A stretch of DNA of 36,702 bases from an uncultured Flavobacteriales bacterium. GTDB taxonomy: Bacteria > Bacteroidota > Bacteroidia > Flavobacteriales_D > Sanyastnellaceae. The position numbers and the translations under genes are program-made. Below are positions 8,209-17,086 of the stretch, in pieces (the first letter of the stretch is position 1; the number at the start of each line of letters is the position of its first letter). The notes under the pieces were generated by a model. That model did not search any database. It saw nothing but the letters and a program-made list of their open reading frames with translations, and was not told where the DNA came from. The stretch is from positions 1-36,702 of the forward strand of contig CALKYI010000067.1 in assembly GCA_938003665.1 (NCBI GenBank). The letters are read 5' to 3'.

Positions 8209-10839
8209 ATGGCCAAGAAAGCGACACCCCTTATGCAGCAGTACAATCGGGTTAAAGCCGATTACCCTGAAGCGCTGCTCCTTTTTCGAGTGGGCGATTT
8301 CTACGAGACCTTTGGAGACGACGCCGTCAAAGCGGCCGATGTCCTCGACATCGTGTTGACGAAACGAGGAAACGGAAGTGCGAGCGAAGTGGAACTCGCC
8401 GGCTTTCCCCATCACTCGCTGGACACCTACCTTCCGCGGTTGGTTCGAGCAGGCCACCGTGTTGCCGTTTGTGATCAACTCGAAGACCCTAAAAAGGCAG
8501 TTGGCATCGTCAAACGCGGTGTCACAGAACTGGTCACTCCTGGGGTCGCTTTTCACGACCAAGTACTCAATGCCCGGACCGACAACTACCTCGCAGCCGT
8601 GCACGGCGATAAGACGGGCTATGGCCTGGCGCTCCTCGACATTTCGACCGGAGACTTTGCCACGGCCGAAGGCGATGAAGCACTCATTGACCGGTTGCTT
8701 CGCGCGCACCAGCCTGCGGAAGTGTTGGTTCTGAAAAACCAGGCCTCGGCTTTCGCCGAAACATTTGGCAACGACTGGCACTTGAGTCGGTTGGACGATT
8801 GGGTGTTCAAACCGGATTACGCCCAAGAGCGCATCCAAAAGCAATTCGACAACAAATCCCTCAAAGGGTTCCAACTCGATGCAAGGCCTTTGGCCTTGCT
8901 CACGGCCGGGGCAGTTCTGCACTACCTCGACCACGCCAAACACGACCGGCCCAAGCACGTCCGCACCATCCGCACCCTGCGCGAAGACGGCACGTTGTGG
9001 ATGGACCGGTTCACCATCCGCAACCTCGAGCTCGTTCAGCCCAACCACAGCGACGGCACTTCGTTGGCCCAGACCATCGACCGAACCGGATCGCCCATGG
9101 GTGCGCGCATGCTGCGCCGGTGGCTGATCATGCCCTTGACCGAAGTCGATGGCATCAACCAGCGCCTGGACGCTGTGGAATGCCTCAACGGCGACGAAGA
9201 CTTACGCACGGGATTCCAAGCGCTTTTTAAATCCACAGGCGACCTCGAACGACTCGCCTCCAAAGCCAGCACCGGACGCATCAATCCGCGAGAACTGGGG
9301 CAACTCCGACAGGGGTTGGAAGCTGTGCAATCCATTGCGGCGCTTTCAGCCGGTGAAGCGCCCCTCCTGCCCTACCTCGAACGGCTGACCCCGTGCGACC
9401 AACTGCTCGAGCGCTTGCGCACGGAATTGGTCGAGGAGCCCCCGGTTAACCCCGCAAAAGGCCAAGTCATCGAACAAGGCGTGAGCGCTGAATTGGATGA
9501 GCTCCGAACGCTGAAAAGCAACGCCCAAAATGCGCTCGACGCCATCTGCGCTCGGGAAACGGAACGCACGGGCATTTCATCGCTCAAGATCGCGTACAAC
9601 CAGGTGTTTGGCTACTACCTCGAAGTCCGCAACACGCACAAAGACAAGGTGCCGGCGGAGTGGATTCGCAAGCAGACCTTGACCCAGGCCGAACGGTACA
9701 TCACCGAAGAACTCAAAGAACTCGAAGCCAAGATCCTCGATGCGCAAGAGCGCACCGCTTCATTGGAATTGGCCTGCTTTCACAACCTCGTTCAAGCCGC
9801 TGCAGGGCACATTGGGGACCTGCAGCAAAACGCGCACGTCATGGGCGCTTTGGACGCCCTCACGGGCCTCGCTCAAGTGGCGATTGACAACAACTACGTG
9901 CGTCCCCGACTTAACGATACTCAAGGCATTCAAATCAAAAACGGACGCCACCCGGTCATTGAACGTGCGCTCAAACCCGGCGAACCGTACATCGCCAACG
10001 ACGTTACACTCCACCCCGACAGCAACCAAATCCTGATGATCACCGGGCCAAACATGGCCGGTAAGTCGGCATTGCTGAGGCAGACGGCGTTGATCTGCCT
10101 GATGGCACAAATGGGCGGCTATGTGCCGGCCGCCTCTGCGGACCTGGGCATCCTCGACCGCATCTTCACCCGGGTGGGGGCATCAGACAACATCTCCTCG
10201 GGAGAGTCGACGTTTATGGTGGAAATGAACGAGACCGCCGCCATCCTGAACAACCTGACCCCTCGGAGTTTGGTGCTGCTGGATGAGATTGGACGGGGAA
10301 CGAGCACGTACGATGGTGTCAGCATCGCCTGGTCCATTGCCGAATACCTGCACGAACACCCGCACAAGGCGTTGACCCTATTTGCCACCCACTACCACGA
10401 ACTCAACGCCATGCAGGAACGATTCCACCGGGTGGTGAATTTGAATGTGACGGTGCGCGAAGTGGACGGCAAAATCATCTTCCTGCGCAAGCTCGCCCAA
10501 GGCGGGAGCAACCACTCGTTCGGCATCAACGTGGCGCAATTGGCTGGGATGCCCACGCCCATTTTGCGTCGGGCCAAGGAGGTGCTGAAACAACTGGAAT
10601 CAAGCCGCAAGCAATTGGACAACGAGTCCACACCCGCGGTCCCTGTTCCAGACATGCCCATGGCTTCCGACGTGCAGCTCAGCTTTTTCCAACTCGACGA
10701 CCCCGTTTTGGAGCAAGTGCGCGAGCAAATCCTCGACTTGGACATCGACAACCTGACCCCGGTCGAGGCGCTGATGAAGCTGAACGAAATCAAAAAGGTG
10801 GTTTCCGGAAGCGCGGCCGCAAAATCAGAACGCCGCTAG
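8209..10839 (+). CDS. mutS: DNA mismatch repair protein MutS
   Basis: MutS detects mismatches and small loops in DNA and recruits MutL. The 876-residue protein carries the mismatch-reading Phe-x-Glu motif (F31-Y-E33, in GDFYETF), the connector, lever and clamp domains, and the ABC-type ATPase with Walker A GPNMAGKS (613-620), followed by LVLLDEIGRGTSTYDG (Walker B and signature) and the TLFATHYHEL switch. Full length, no damage seen. It begins 5 bases after the clpX stop, so it is very likely expressed with the Clp operon. Its last 15 bases overlap the convergent alanine-dehydrogenase-like gene. Confidence 0.97.
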   Translation: MAKKATPLMQQYNRVKADYPEALLLFRVGDFYETFGDDAVKAADVLDIVLTKRGNGSASEVELAGFPHHSLDTYLPRLVRAGHRVAVCDQLEDPKKAVGIVKRGVTELVTPGVAFHDQVLNARTDNYLAAVHGDKTGYGLALLDISTGDFATAEGDEALIDRLLRAHQPAEVLVLKNQASAFAETFGNDWHLSRLDDWVFKPDYAQERIQKQFDNKSLKGFQLDARPLALLTAGAVLHYLDHAKHDRPKHVRTIRTLREDGTLWMDRFTIRNLELVQPNHSDGTSLAQTIDRTGSPMGARMLRRWLIMPLTEVDGINQRLDAVECLNGDEDLRTGFQALFKSTGDLERLASKASTGRINPRELGQLRQGLEAVQSIAALSAGEAPLLPYLERLTPCDQLLERLRTELVEEPPVNPAKGQVIEQGVSAELDELRTLKSNAQNALDAICARETERTGISSLKIAYNQVFGYYLEVRNTHKDKVPAEWIRKQTLTQAERYITEELKELEAKILDAQERTASLELACFHNLVQAAAGHIGDLQQNAHVMGALDALTGLAQVAIDNNYVRPRLNDTQGIQIKNGRHPVIERALKPGEPYIANDVTLHPDSNQILMITGPNMAGKSALLRQTALICLMAQMGGYVPAASADLGILDRIFTRVGASDNISSGESTFMVEMNETAAILNNLTPRSLVLLDEIGRGTSTYDGVSIAWSIAEYLHEHPHKALTLFATHYHELNAMQERFHRVVNLNVTVREVDGKIIFLRKLAQGGSNHSFGINVAQLAGMPTPILRRAKEVLKQLESSRKQLDNESTPAVPVPDMPMASDVQLSFFQLDDPVLEQVREQILDLDIDNLTPVEALMKLNEIKKVVSGSAAAKSERR

Positions 10840-12042
10840 CAGGAGATCCAGGTCCTTGTGGGCCAATCCAGACTCTTCTGCGAGGCCTGAATGGGTCACA
10901 TTGCCTTGGAACATGTAGATGCCCGAACGCGCGAAGGGATTCTTGCGAATGGCTCCATCCACCCCGCCATCGGCCGCAAATTCCAGCAACAAAGGCGCCA
11001 TGATGTTGCTCAGGGCTTTCGAAGCGGTTCGGCTCACCCGGGATGGGATGTTGGGCACGCAGTAGTGAATCACATCCAGTTCTGTGAACGTGGGGCGTTC
11101 GTGGGAGGTCACCCGGCTGGTTTCGAAGCAGCCGCCGCGGTCAATGGTGACGTCGACGATGACCGTTCCGCGGCGCATGCCCGCCACCATTGGTTCGGAC
11201 ACGATCAACGGCGCCCGTTGACCGGTGCCGCGGATGGCACCGATGGCCACGTCGGCCGTTTTGAGGGCCTCCTGCAATACAGACGGTTGAACGGTACTGG
11301 TCCACAGCCGCTGTCCCAACGCATTCTGCAATCGGATGAGGCGGTGGGGGCTGTTGTCAAACACCTTGACCGTCGCGCCGAGGCCGATGGCCGCACGTGC
11401 CGCGAACTCACCCACTGTGCCGGCGCCGATGACGACCACTTCGGTCGGTCGCACACCCGAGACGCCACCGAAGAGCGTTCCGCTGCCTTCCGGACCCGCG
11501 AGCAATTCACCGGCGATGAGCACCGAGGAGTTGCCGGCAATTTCACCCATGGCGCGGACCAACGGGAAGATTCCGTTCGCGTTTTGGAGGAAATCCCAGG
11601 CAATCGCCGTGGTTTTCTTTTTGGCCAGCGCCTCGAGCACCCCTTCGGATTGGACGGTCCATTGCAATGCGCTGATCAGGGTTTGGCCCATTCCCATCAA
11701 ACCGACCTCCTCAAGGGTTGGGGGCTCTACTTTGATGACCATTCCCGTCTGGAACACCTGCCGACGGTCGTATACGATGCGGGCACCCGACTCGCTGTAA
11801 TCCGAATCTTGGTAATGCGCTTGTTCTCCGGCGCCGGACTCGACAAGTACCTGGTGGCCGCGGGCGACGAGCAAAGCAACGGCTTCTGGCACCAAGGCCA
11901 CGCGCTTTTCCTGAAAGCTTTCCTCTTTTGGGATGCCAATGACCAGCTCACTGGTGCGTTCGGAAACCGCGAGCATCTCCTCTTGGGGCAGCAAGGCCGC
12001 CTCGCGCGCCAGGGACTGAATCCGTTTCTTGTTGTCGCTCAT
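10825..12042 (-). CDS. Alanine dehydrogenase-like protein (AlaDh/PNT family)
   Basis: A 405-residue member of the alanine dehydrogenase/transhydrogenase-alpha family: N-terminal half with IGIPKE and EKRVALVPEAV (about 33-56), and the Rossmann NAD motif GAGTVG (206-211), followed by VIVDVTIDRGGCFETS. Most databases would call it alanine dehydrogenase (L-alanine + NAD+ to pyruvate + ammonia). Compared by eye with the mycobacterial enzyme, the substrate-binding Arg15 (here R47) and Asp270 (D301) are kept, but the catalytic Lys75 is replaced by Glu (E106, in VIKVEPP) and His96 by Gln (Q127, in ISALQ). The reaction is therefore uncertain. It is 14 bases downstream of tsaE and ends inside the 3' end of mutS. 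Confidence 0.88.
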   Translation of the reverse strand: MSDNKKRIQSLAREAALLPQEEMLAVSERTSELVIGIPKEESFQEKRVALVPEAVALLVARGHQVLVESGAGEQAHYQDSDYSESGARIVYDRRQVFQTGMVIKVEPPTLEEVGLMGMGQTLISALQWTVQSEGVLEALAKKKTTAIAWDFLQNANGIFPLVRAMGEIAGNSSVLIAGELLAGPEGSGTLFGGVSGVRPTEVVVIGAGTVGEFAARAAIGLGATVKVFDNSPHRLIRLQNALGQRLWTSTVQPSVLQEALKTADVAIGAIRGTGQRAPLIVSEPMVAGMRRGTVIVDVTIDRGGCFETSRVTSHERPTFTELDVIHYCVPNIPSRVSRTASKALSNIMAPLLLEFAADGGVDGAIRKNPFARSGIYMFQGNVTHSGLAEESGLAHKDLDLLLAAF

Positions 12043-12056
12043 CGCTGCACAAATTA

Positions 12057-12560
12057 CTACATCCCGCGTTCATGCGGTACGGACAGGAAAAGCTCACGGG
12101 TTCCATCGTGCTGCAGGCCGTTCACCCGCACTTCGAGCAGCACAGCATCCGCAGGCAGAACACCCGGTGCCTGCTCCGGCCACTCGACAAAATTCAAGCC
12201 GTCCCCGTCAAAGTACTCCGTAAGGCCCAGGTCCCACGCTTCTTCCTCGTCTTTCAACCGGTACAAATCGAGGTGATAAATCGACCGGTCCTGGCCTTTG
12301 TAGCATTGAACCAGTCCAAACGTGGGGCTGACGGCATCCTCTGCGACATTCCAGGCCGCACACAGGGCCTTCACCAAGGTGGTTTTTCCCGCGCCCATCT
12401 CGCCTTGCAGCGCAACCACACCTGCGGGAATCGACCCGCCTTCTGCCGGTCGAAGCACCTCCGTCAAGGCCGGAATCAATTGTTCCGCAGCTGCGGGCAA
12501 GCCTTCCAAATCAAACGGCCCGGAGGCCCACACGCGGCGCAGCGATTGGTTCTCTGCCAT
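12057..12560 (-). CDS. tsaE: tRNA threonylcarbamoyladenosine biosynthesis ATPase TsaE
   Basis: TsaE is the ATPase that works with TsaB, TsaD and TsaC to make t6A at position 37 of ANN-decoding tRNAs. The 167-residue protein has Walker A GEMGAGKT (53-60), the SPTF switch (78-81), HLDLYRL (96-102) and the family signature VEWPE (125-129). The ATG at 12560 leaves an 8-base gap to the porX stop; an earlier in-frame ATG (12596) would overlap porX and add residues not typical of the family. It sits between porX and the alanine-dehydrogenase-like gene, all on the same strand. Confidence 0.95.
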   Translation of the reverse strand: MAENQSLRRVWASGPFDLEGLPAAAEQLIPALTEVLRPAEGGSIPAGVVALQGEMGAGKTTLVKALCAAWNVAEDAVSPTFGLVQCYKGQDRSIYHLDLYRLKDEEEAWDLGLTEYFDGDGLNFVEWPEQAPGVLPADAVLLEVRVNGLQHDGTRELFLSVPHERGM

Positions 12561-12568
12561 GGGAATCG

Positions 12569-14137
12569 TTATGAAATGGGATCCAACTCCACCCAAGGAA
12601 TGATCACCTCCTCCAAGGAGATGCCACCGTGTTGGAACGTATCCCGGAAGTACTGAGCGAAATGGTTGTAGTTGTTGGGGTAAACAAGGAAGTCATCTTC
12701 CCGTGCAAAAATGTACGCGCTGCTCACGTTGGGGCGTGGCAACCCTGCCTCTTCTGGTTGGCGAATGGCGAACACATCGCCCCCATCGTATCCCAGGTTC
12801 CGTCCGACCTTGTAGCGCAGGTTGGTGTTGGTGCTGCGCTCCCCTTTTACCTTGAGCGGGTTAGCGACGCGCACCGTACCGTGATCGGTGGTGATGATGA
12901 CGCGCGCTCCGCGTTCGGCCATCAGGTTCAACAGGTCCTTCAGGGCGCTGTGCTCAAACCACGACAACGTTAACGACCGGTAGGCCGCCTCATCCTCTGC
13001 CAGCTCTTTGAGGACCTCCATCTCGGTGCGGGCATGGGACAGCATGTCGACGAAGTTGTACACGACGGCCGTCAATTGATTGTCGTGCGTTTGGTGAAAC
13101 TGGTCCACCATCTTCTTCCCTGCCGCGAGGTTGGTGATTTTGTGGTAAGAGGATTTGCCGCTGAAATTCATGCGCTTCAGCAGCGCTTGGAACAGCTCCC
13201 CTTCGAATTTATTCTTGCTCCCCTCTTCGTCTTCACCAATCCAGTATTGCGGGTAAACCCGCGCAATCTCCGCCGGAGAAAGTCCTGCGAAGAGGGCATT
13301 GCGGGCGTATTGCGTAGCGGTTGGAAGCATCGAGAAGTAGGTTTCGTTGTGGGCCACACGGAACCGGTTCAGAAGCAGCGGCTCGATCATTTTCCATTGG
13401 TCGAGGCGCAGGTTATCGATCACGACGAGGTAGACGGGACGATCGTCCCCCGCCTCGGACCAGACCCGTGGCAATTTGGTCGGTAACAACCGGTGCGAAA
13501 GAACTGGGGTCTCTTCTCCAGGTCCGGCCATCCACTCCGCGTAATTCGACTCGTAGAACTTGGCAAATTGGCGGTTGGCGTCCTTGAACTGCATGTCCAA
13601 AACATCCGACATGCCCGCATCTTCTGACTGCTCCAATTCAAGTTTCCAGTGCACCAAGCGCTGAAAAATGGACGTCCAATCCGAAGCATCCAATCGATCC
13701 ATCAGCTGCATCGAGATTTCGCGGAATTCACGCTGGTAATCTGACATGGCCTTTTCGCTCACGAGGCGGCGCTCGTCTAGGTTCTTCTTGATGGCGAGCA
13801 AGATCTGGTTGGGGTTGACCGGCTTGATCAGGTAGTCGCTGATCTTCGAGCCAATCGCCTCTTCCATGATGTGCTCTTCCTCGCTTTTGGTGATCATGAT
13901 GACCGGCAAATGAGGCCGCTGGTCCTTGATGCGGGCGAGGGTTTCCAACCCGTTCAAACCGGGCATTTGCTCATCCAAAAAGACCAAGTCAAACACCTCG
14001 ACTCCGAGCTTTTCCAGCGCTTCAACTCCGCTGTTGACCGCCGTCACGTGAAACCCTTTGCCTTCAAGGAACAAGAGGTGCGGCCTCAACAAATCAATTT
14101 CGTCGTCGGCCCAAAGGATGCGTGGAGTTCTCTGCAT
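12569..14137 (-). CDS. porX: Response regulator with PglZ domain, T9SS regulator PorX
   Basis: PorX, with its sensor kinase PorY, regulates type IX secretion and gliding genes in Bacteroidota and interacts with the ECF sigma factor SigP. The 522-residue protein has an N-terminal receiver domain with acidic pair D11/D12, phospho-acceptor D55 (FLDEQMPG), T83 and K105, then a helical linker (about 125-200) and a PglZ/alkaline-phosphatase-like domain (about 210-510) containing VVIDNLRLDQW and TTDHGTVRV, the likely metal ligands. The start at 14137 gives a canonical receiver domain; a longer start would add 26 unrelated residues. No porY is in the window. It heads a porX-tsaE-ald-like unit and is divergent from the HD gene. 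Confidence 0.93.
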   Translation of the reverse strand: MQRTPRILWADDEIDLLRPHLLFLEGKGFHVTAVNSGVEALEKLGVEVFDLVFLDEQMPGLNGLETLARIKDQRPHLPVIMITKSEEEHIMEEAIGSKISDYLIKPVNPNQILLAIKKNLDERRLVSEKAMSDYQREFREISMQLMDRLDASDWTSIFQRLVHWKLELEQSEDAGMSDVLDMQFKDANRQFAKFYESNYAEWMAGPGEETPVLSHRLLPTKLPRVWSEAGDDRPVYLVVIDNLRLDQWKMIEPLLLNRFRVAHNETYFSMLPTATQYARNALFAGLSPAEIARVYPQYWIGEDEEGSKNKFEGELFQALLKRMNFSGKSSYHKITNLAAGKKMVDQFHQTHDNQLTAVVYNFVDMLSHARTEMEVLKELAEDEAAYRSLTLSWFEHSALKDLLNLMAERGARVIITTDHGTVRVANPLKVKGERSTNTNLRYKVGRNLGYDGGDVFAIRQPEEAGLPRPNVSSAYIFAREDDFLVYPNNYNHFAQYFRDTFQHGGISLEEVIIPWVELDPIS

Positions 14138-14154
14138 GAATGAAATCGTCTCTT

Positions 14155-14162
14155 CAAAAATA
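14155..14162 (-). promoter_or_regulatory. Candidate -7 promoter element of porX
   Basis: The minus strand reads TATTTTTG, a full match to TAnnTTTG, 17 bases before the porX ATG. GTTAAC about 20 bases upstream is a possible weak -33 element. The predicted leader is only about 10 bases. Confidence 0.5.
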
Positions 14163-14238
14163 CGCGCTACCGCTTTCGACAGGTTAACTTGCGCGGGGAA
14201 TAAACGCACCAACACGGCATTTCATATGCCCGGACTCT

Positions 14239-15474
14239 ATGTCGAATCACAACAAACATAAAATCCTGAACGATCCGGTTTACGGGTTCATCACCATTCA
14301 GCACACGCTGAGTTTTGACCTCATGGACCACCCCTACGTTCAGCGTTTGCGACGGATCAGCCAACTTGGGCTTTCCCACCTGGTCTATCCCGGTGCCGTG
14401 CACAACCGCTTTCATCACGCCATCGGCGCCCTTCACCTCATGCAAGAGGCCATTGCGGTACTCCGGGCCAAGGGAACTGAAATCAGCGATTCCGAGGCGG
14501 AAGGCGCGTGTGCCGCCATCCTGCTCCACGACATTGGGCACGGACCGTTCAGCCACGCCCTCGAACACAGCATCGTGAAGGGAGTTCATCACGAGGACAT
14601 CAGCACCCTCATCATGGCCCGCCTGAATGAAGAGTTCAATGGGGCATTGGACACGGCCATCGCCATTTTCAACGACCACCATCCGAAGAAATTCCTGCAC
14701 CAACTCGTCTCGTCGCAACTGGACATGGACCGCATGGATTACCTCGCACGGGACAGCTTTTACAGCGGCGTTGCGGAAGGCAAAATCGGCAGCGAACGCA
14801 TCATCAAAATGCTCGCGGTGGAAGACAACGAATTGGTGGTGGAGGAAAAGGGCATCTACTCGATTGAAAAATTCCTGATGGCCCGGCGGTTGATGTACTG
14901 GCAGGTCTATCTACACCGCACGGTACTCTGCGCCGAGTTCATGCTCATGACGGCCCTAAAACGGGCCAAAGACCTCGCCCAACAAGGGGTGGAAATTCAC
15001 GCCTCCCCCGCCTTGCGAACCTTCATTTACGAATCGTTGGACCGCACGCGGTTTTTTGCCGACGAAGCCATCCTTGATCAATTCTGCCTCCTCGATGACA
15101 GCGACATCCTCGCCGCCCTGAAGGTGTGGCAGTTCCACGAGGACTTTGTGCTGCGAGAGGTCAGCCGCCGCATCGTGCACCGCGACCTCTTTCGCATCGA
15201 CCTCCGTCCTGAGGCCTTTGATGGCGAGGAGTTGAGCTCCATCGTTGAGCGCACCGCCGCGCACTACGGCATCACCGAGGCGGAGGCTAAATACCTGGTC
15301 ATCAATGACCGCATCGACAACAAATTGTACGAATCAGGGGGCATCACCATCCGGTTTAAAAACGGCACAAAGGCTGATTTCGCGGATGCCTCGGATCAAT
15401 TGAGCCGGGAAATCCTGATGCGCACGGTGGCGAAGTCGTTCGTCTGTTATCCGAAAGAATTAGGCCGAGCCTAA
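14239..15474 (+). CDS. HD-domain phosphohydrolase (SAMHD1/dGTPase-like)
   Basis: A 411-residue metal-dependent phosphohydrolase of the HD superfamily. It opens with KILNDPVYGFI and HPYVQRLRRISQLG, typical of the SAMHD1-like branch. The metal site can be traced: H60 (in NRFHHAIG), H97-D98 (LLHDIGHGPFSH) and D164 (LDMDRMDYLARD). Known members hydrolyse dNTPs to nucleoside and triphosphate, or other nucleotides; the true substrate here cannot be read from sequence. It is divergent from porX and convergent with RNase G, with only 3 bases between the two stop codons. Confidence 0.9.
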   Translation: MSNHNKHKILNDPVYGFITIQHTLSFDLMDHPYVQRLRRISQLGLSHLVYPGAVHNRFHHAIGALHLMQEAIAVLRAKGTEISDSEAEGACAAILLHDIGHGPFSHALEHSIVKGVHHEDISTLIMARLNEEFNGALDTAIAIFNDHHPKKFLHQLVSSQLDMDRMDYLARDSFYSGVAEGKIGSERIIKMLAVEDNELVVEEKGIYSIEKFLMARRLMYWQVYLHRTVLCAEFMLMTALKRAKDLAQQGVEIHASPALRTFIYESLDRTRFFADEAILDQFCLLDDSDILAALKVWQFHEDFVLREVSRRIVHRDLFRIDLRPEAFDGEELSSIVERTAAHYGITEAEAKYLVINDRIDNKLYESGGITIRFKNGTKADFADASDQLSREILMRTVAKSFVCYPKELGRA

Positions 15475-15477
15475 GGC

Positions 15478-17025
15478 TCACTCCAACTCGACGCCCTCGG
15501 CGTTGTAGAGGTGGAATTCCAAAATCTCCATGGACGAGTTGGACTCGACGTGGATTTTGATGCCGTGGGTGCGTTGCCACTGACGCAGGATGCTGTTGAA
15601 CCAGCCCTGCTTGATGTACGCTTCGATGATGGGGTGCATCATCACGGTTAAGCGCTTGTGTGCCTCCTTTTCAATGGCCTGGTGAATGGCCGATTCGATG
15701 GTGTCGGTGATGAGGATGGAAGCTTGAACCGCACCTGTTCCTTGGCACGTCGGGCACGCCTCAGAAGTCTTCACATCCGCTACGGGACGCACGCGCTGCC
15801 GCGTCATTTCCACAACACCAAATCGGCTCGGTGCCAAGATGTTGTGCTTGGCCTTGTCTCCCTTCATCGCTTCTTTCATCGCCGTCGTGAGCTCCTTGTT
15901 GTGCTCGCGCTTGGCCATGTCGATGAAGTCGATGCAGATGATGCCGCCCATGTCCCGCAGCCGAAGGATGCGGGCAATCTCTTTGCAGCATTCGAGGTTG
16001 GTTTGCAGGGCGTTTTCCTCTTGATCCTTGGCTCCGGCCTTTCGCCCGCCGCTGTTCACGTCGATGACGTGCATGGCTTCGGTTTGTTCGACGATCAAGT
16101 ACGCTCCGCTCCGCAGGTTGACTTGTTTGCCGAACGTCGCCTTGATCTGGCGGTGGATGGACAAGGTGTTGAACAGGTCTTTGTCCCGAGAGACTTTAAC
16201 CATGTCGGTCTTCTTGGAACCAATGCTTTGCAAGTAGGTCTTGACCTCATCGCCCAATTTGGCGTCATTGACCCGAATGCCTGTGCAATCCGGGGTCAGC
16301 ACATCCCGCAGAACGGCGTTGGTCTTGTTCAACTCGCCCAAGACCCGCTTTCCGGGCTTCGCATTGCGGAGTTTCTTGTGCATGATGCCCCACCGCGTCA
16401 CCAGGTCTTCCAAGTCCGCGTGCAAATCCGCCGCGCCTTTGTTCTCGGCCACCGTACGGATGATGATGCCGAAACCGGGAGGACGAATGCTCTGCATCAG
16501 GCGCTTCAAACGTTTTCGCTCTTCCTCGCTCTTGATGCGTCCTGACAAAGAGACCTTATCGCTGAAGGGCACCAAGACGATGTACCGTCCGGGCAGCGTC
16601 ACTTCCGCAGTCAAGCGGGGGCCCTTCGAACTGATGGGCTCCTTGGCTACCTGGACCAACACCACTTGAGAAGCCGAAACCTCGTCCTTGATCTTGCCCT
16701 TCTTATCAATTTCGGCCTCCTTTTTGAAGTTGCCCAAATCCGGCACCGGCTGCTTGCCTTGCATCGCCCGCTTCAGGTACTTCTGCTGGGTCCGGTAATG
16801 CGGACCCAAATCCAGGTAATGCAAAAAGGCATCTCGCTCGTGTCCTACGTCGACAAAAGCGGCGTTGAGACTGGGCAATACCTTTCTGACTCGACCCAAG
16901 AATATATCTCCGACCAAGTAGGCTTTGTCTCCAGAATCGCGGTGCAACTCAACGAGCTGCCCGTCCTCCAACAAAGCTATCTCCACCTTTCCTGAGGTGG
17001 AGTTGATGACCAATTCTTTGCTCAC
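15478..17025 (-). CDS. rng: Ribonuclease G/E family endoribonuclease
   Basis: A 515-residue RNase G-type enzyme, which cuts single-stranded RNA in rRNA maturation and mRNA decay. The start codon is GTG at 17025. An S1 RNA-binding domain (about 35-135) is interrupted by a charged insert at about 80-118 (rich in Lys), as in other Bacteroidota. The catalytic Mg-binding aspartates are D322 (IDVNSGG) and D366 (CIDFIDM), and the Zn-link is CPTC at 424-427. The long C-terminal scaffold of RNase E is absent. It is the last gene of the HU-TPR-mS38-like-rng unit; a hairpin lies in the 61-base gap upstream. Confidence 0.95.
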   Translation of the reverse strand: MSKELVINSTSGKVEIALLEDGQLVELHRDSGDKAYLVGDIFLGRVRKVLPSLNAAFVDVGHERDAFLHYLDLGPHYRTQQKYLKRAMQGKQPVPDLGNFKKEAEIDKKGKIKDEVSASQVVLVQVAKEPISSKGPRLTAEVTLPGRYIVLVPFSDKVSLSGRIKSEEERKRLKRLMQSIRPPGFGIIIRTVAENKGAADLHADLEDLVTRWGIMHKKLRNAKPGKRVLGELNKTNAVLRDVLTPDCTGIRVNDAKLGDEVKTYLQSIGSKKTDMVKVSRDKDLFNTLSIHRQIKATFGKQVNLRSGAYLIVEQTEAMHVIDVNSGGRKAGAKDQEENALQTNLECCKEIARILRLRDMGGIICIDFIDMAKREHNKELTTAMKEAMKGDKAKHNILAPSRFGVVEMTRQRVRPVADVKTSEACPTCQGTGAVQASILITDTIESAIHQAIEKEAHKRLTVMMHPIIEAYIKQGWFNSILRQWQRTHGIKIHVESNSSMEILEFHLYNAEGVELE

Positions 17026-17062
17026 GCAGGAATCGGATTAGCGCATAGAAGCAATGCATTCA

Positions 17063-17079
17063 CCGGGGAAAATCCCCGG
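17063..17079 (-). other. GC-rich hairpin between mS38-like gene and rng
   Basis: CCGGGGA (17063-17069) pairs perfectly with TCCCCGG (17073-17079) around a three-base AAA loop. It sits 7 bases after the stop of the small basic gene. No T-run follows on the minus strand, so it is more likely an attenuator, mRNA-stabilising or processing hairpin than a full terminator. Being directly upstream of an RNase G gene, it could be an autoregulatory cleavage site; that is speculation. Confidence 0.55.
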
Positions 17080-17086
17080 CGAACCC

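Noticed and set aside
10891..12276. Long open frame on the plus strand across the alanine-dehydrogenase-like and tsaE genes
   Set aside because: It is antisense to two clearly recognisable genes, has no family features and is explained by high GC content; the same holds for long antisense frames at 5835-6866, 15658-16545, 31025-32068 and 34808-35851.
14138..14215. Longer start for PorX adding 26 residues
   Set aside because: The receiver domain begins directly at the ATG at 14137, and the -7 element at 14155-14162 would lie within the extension.
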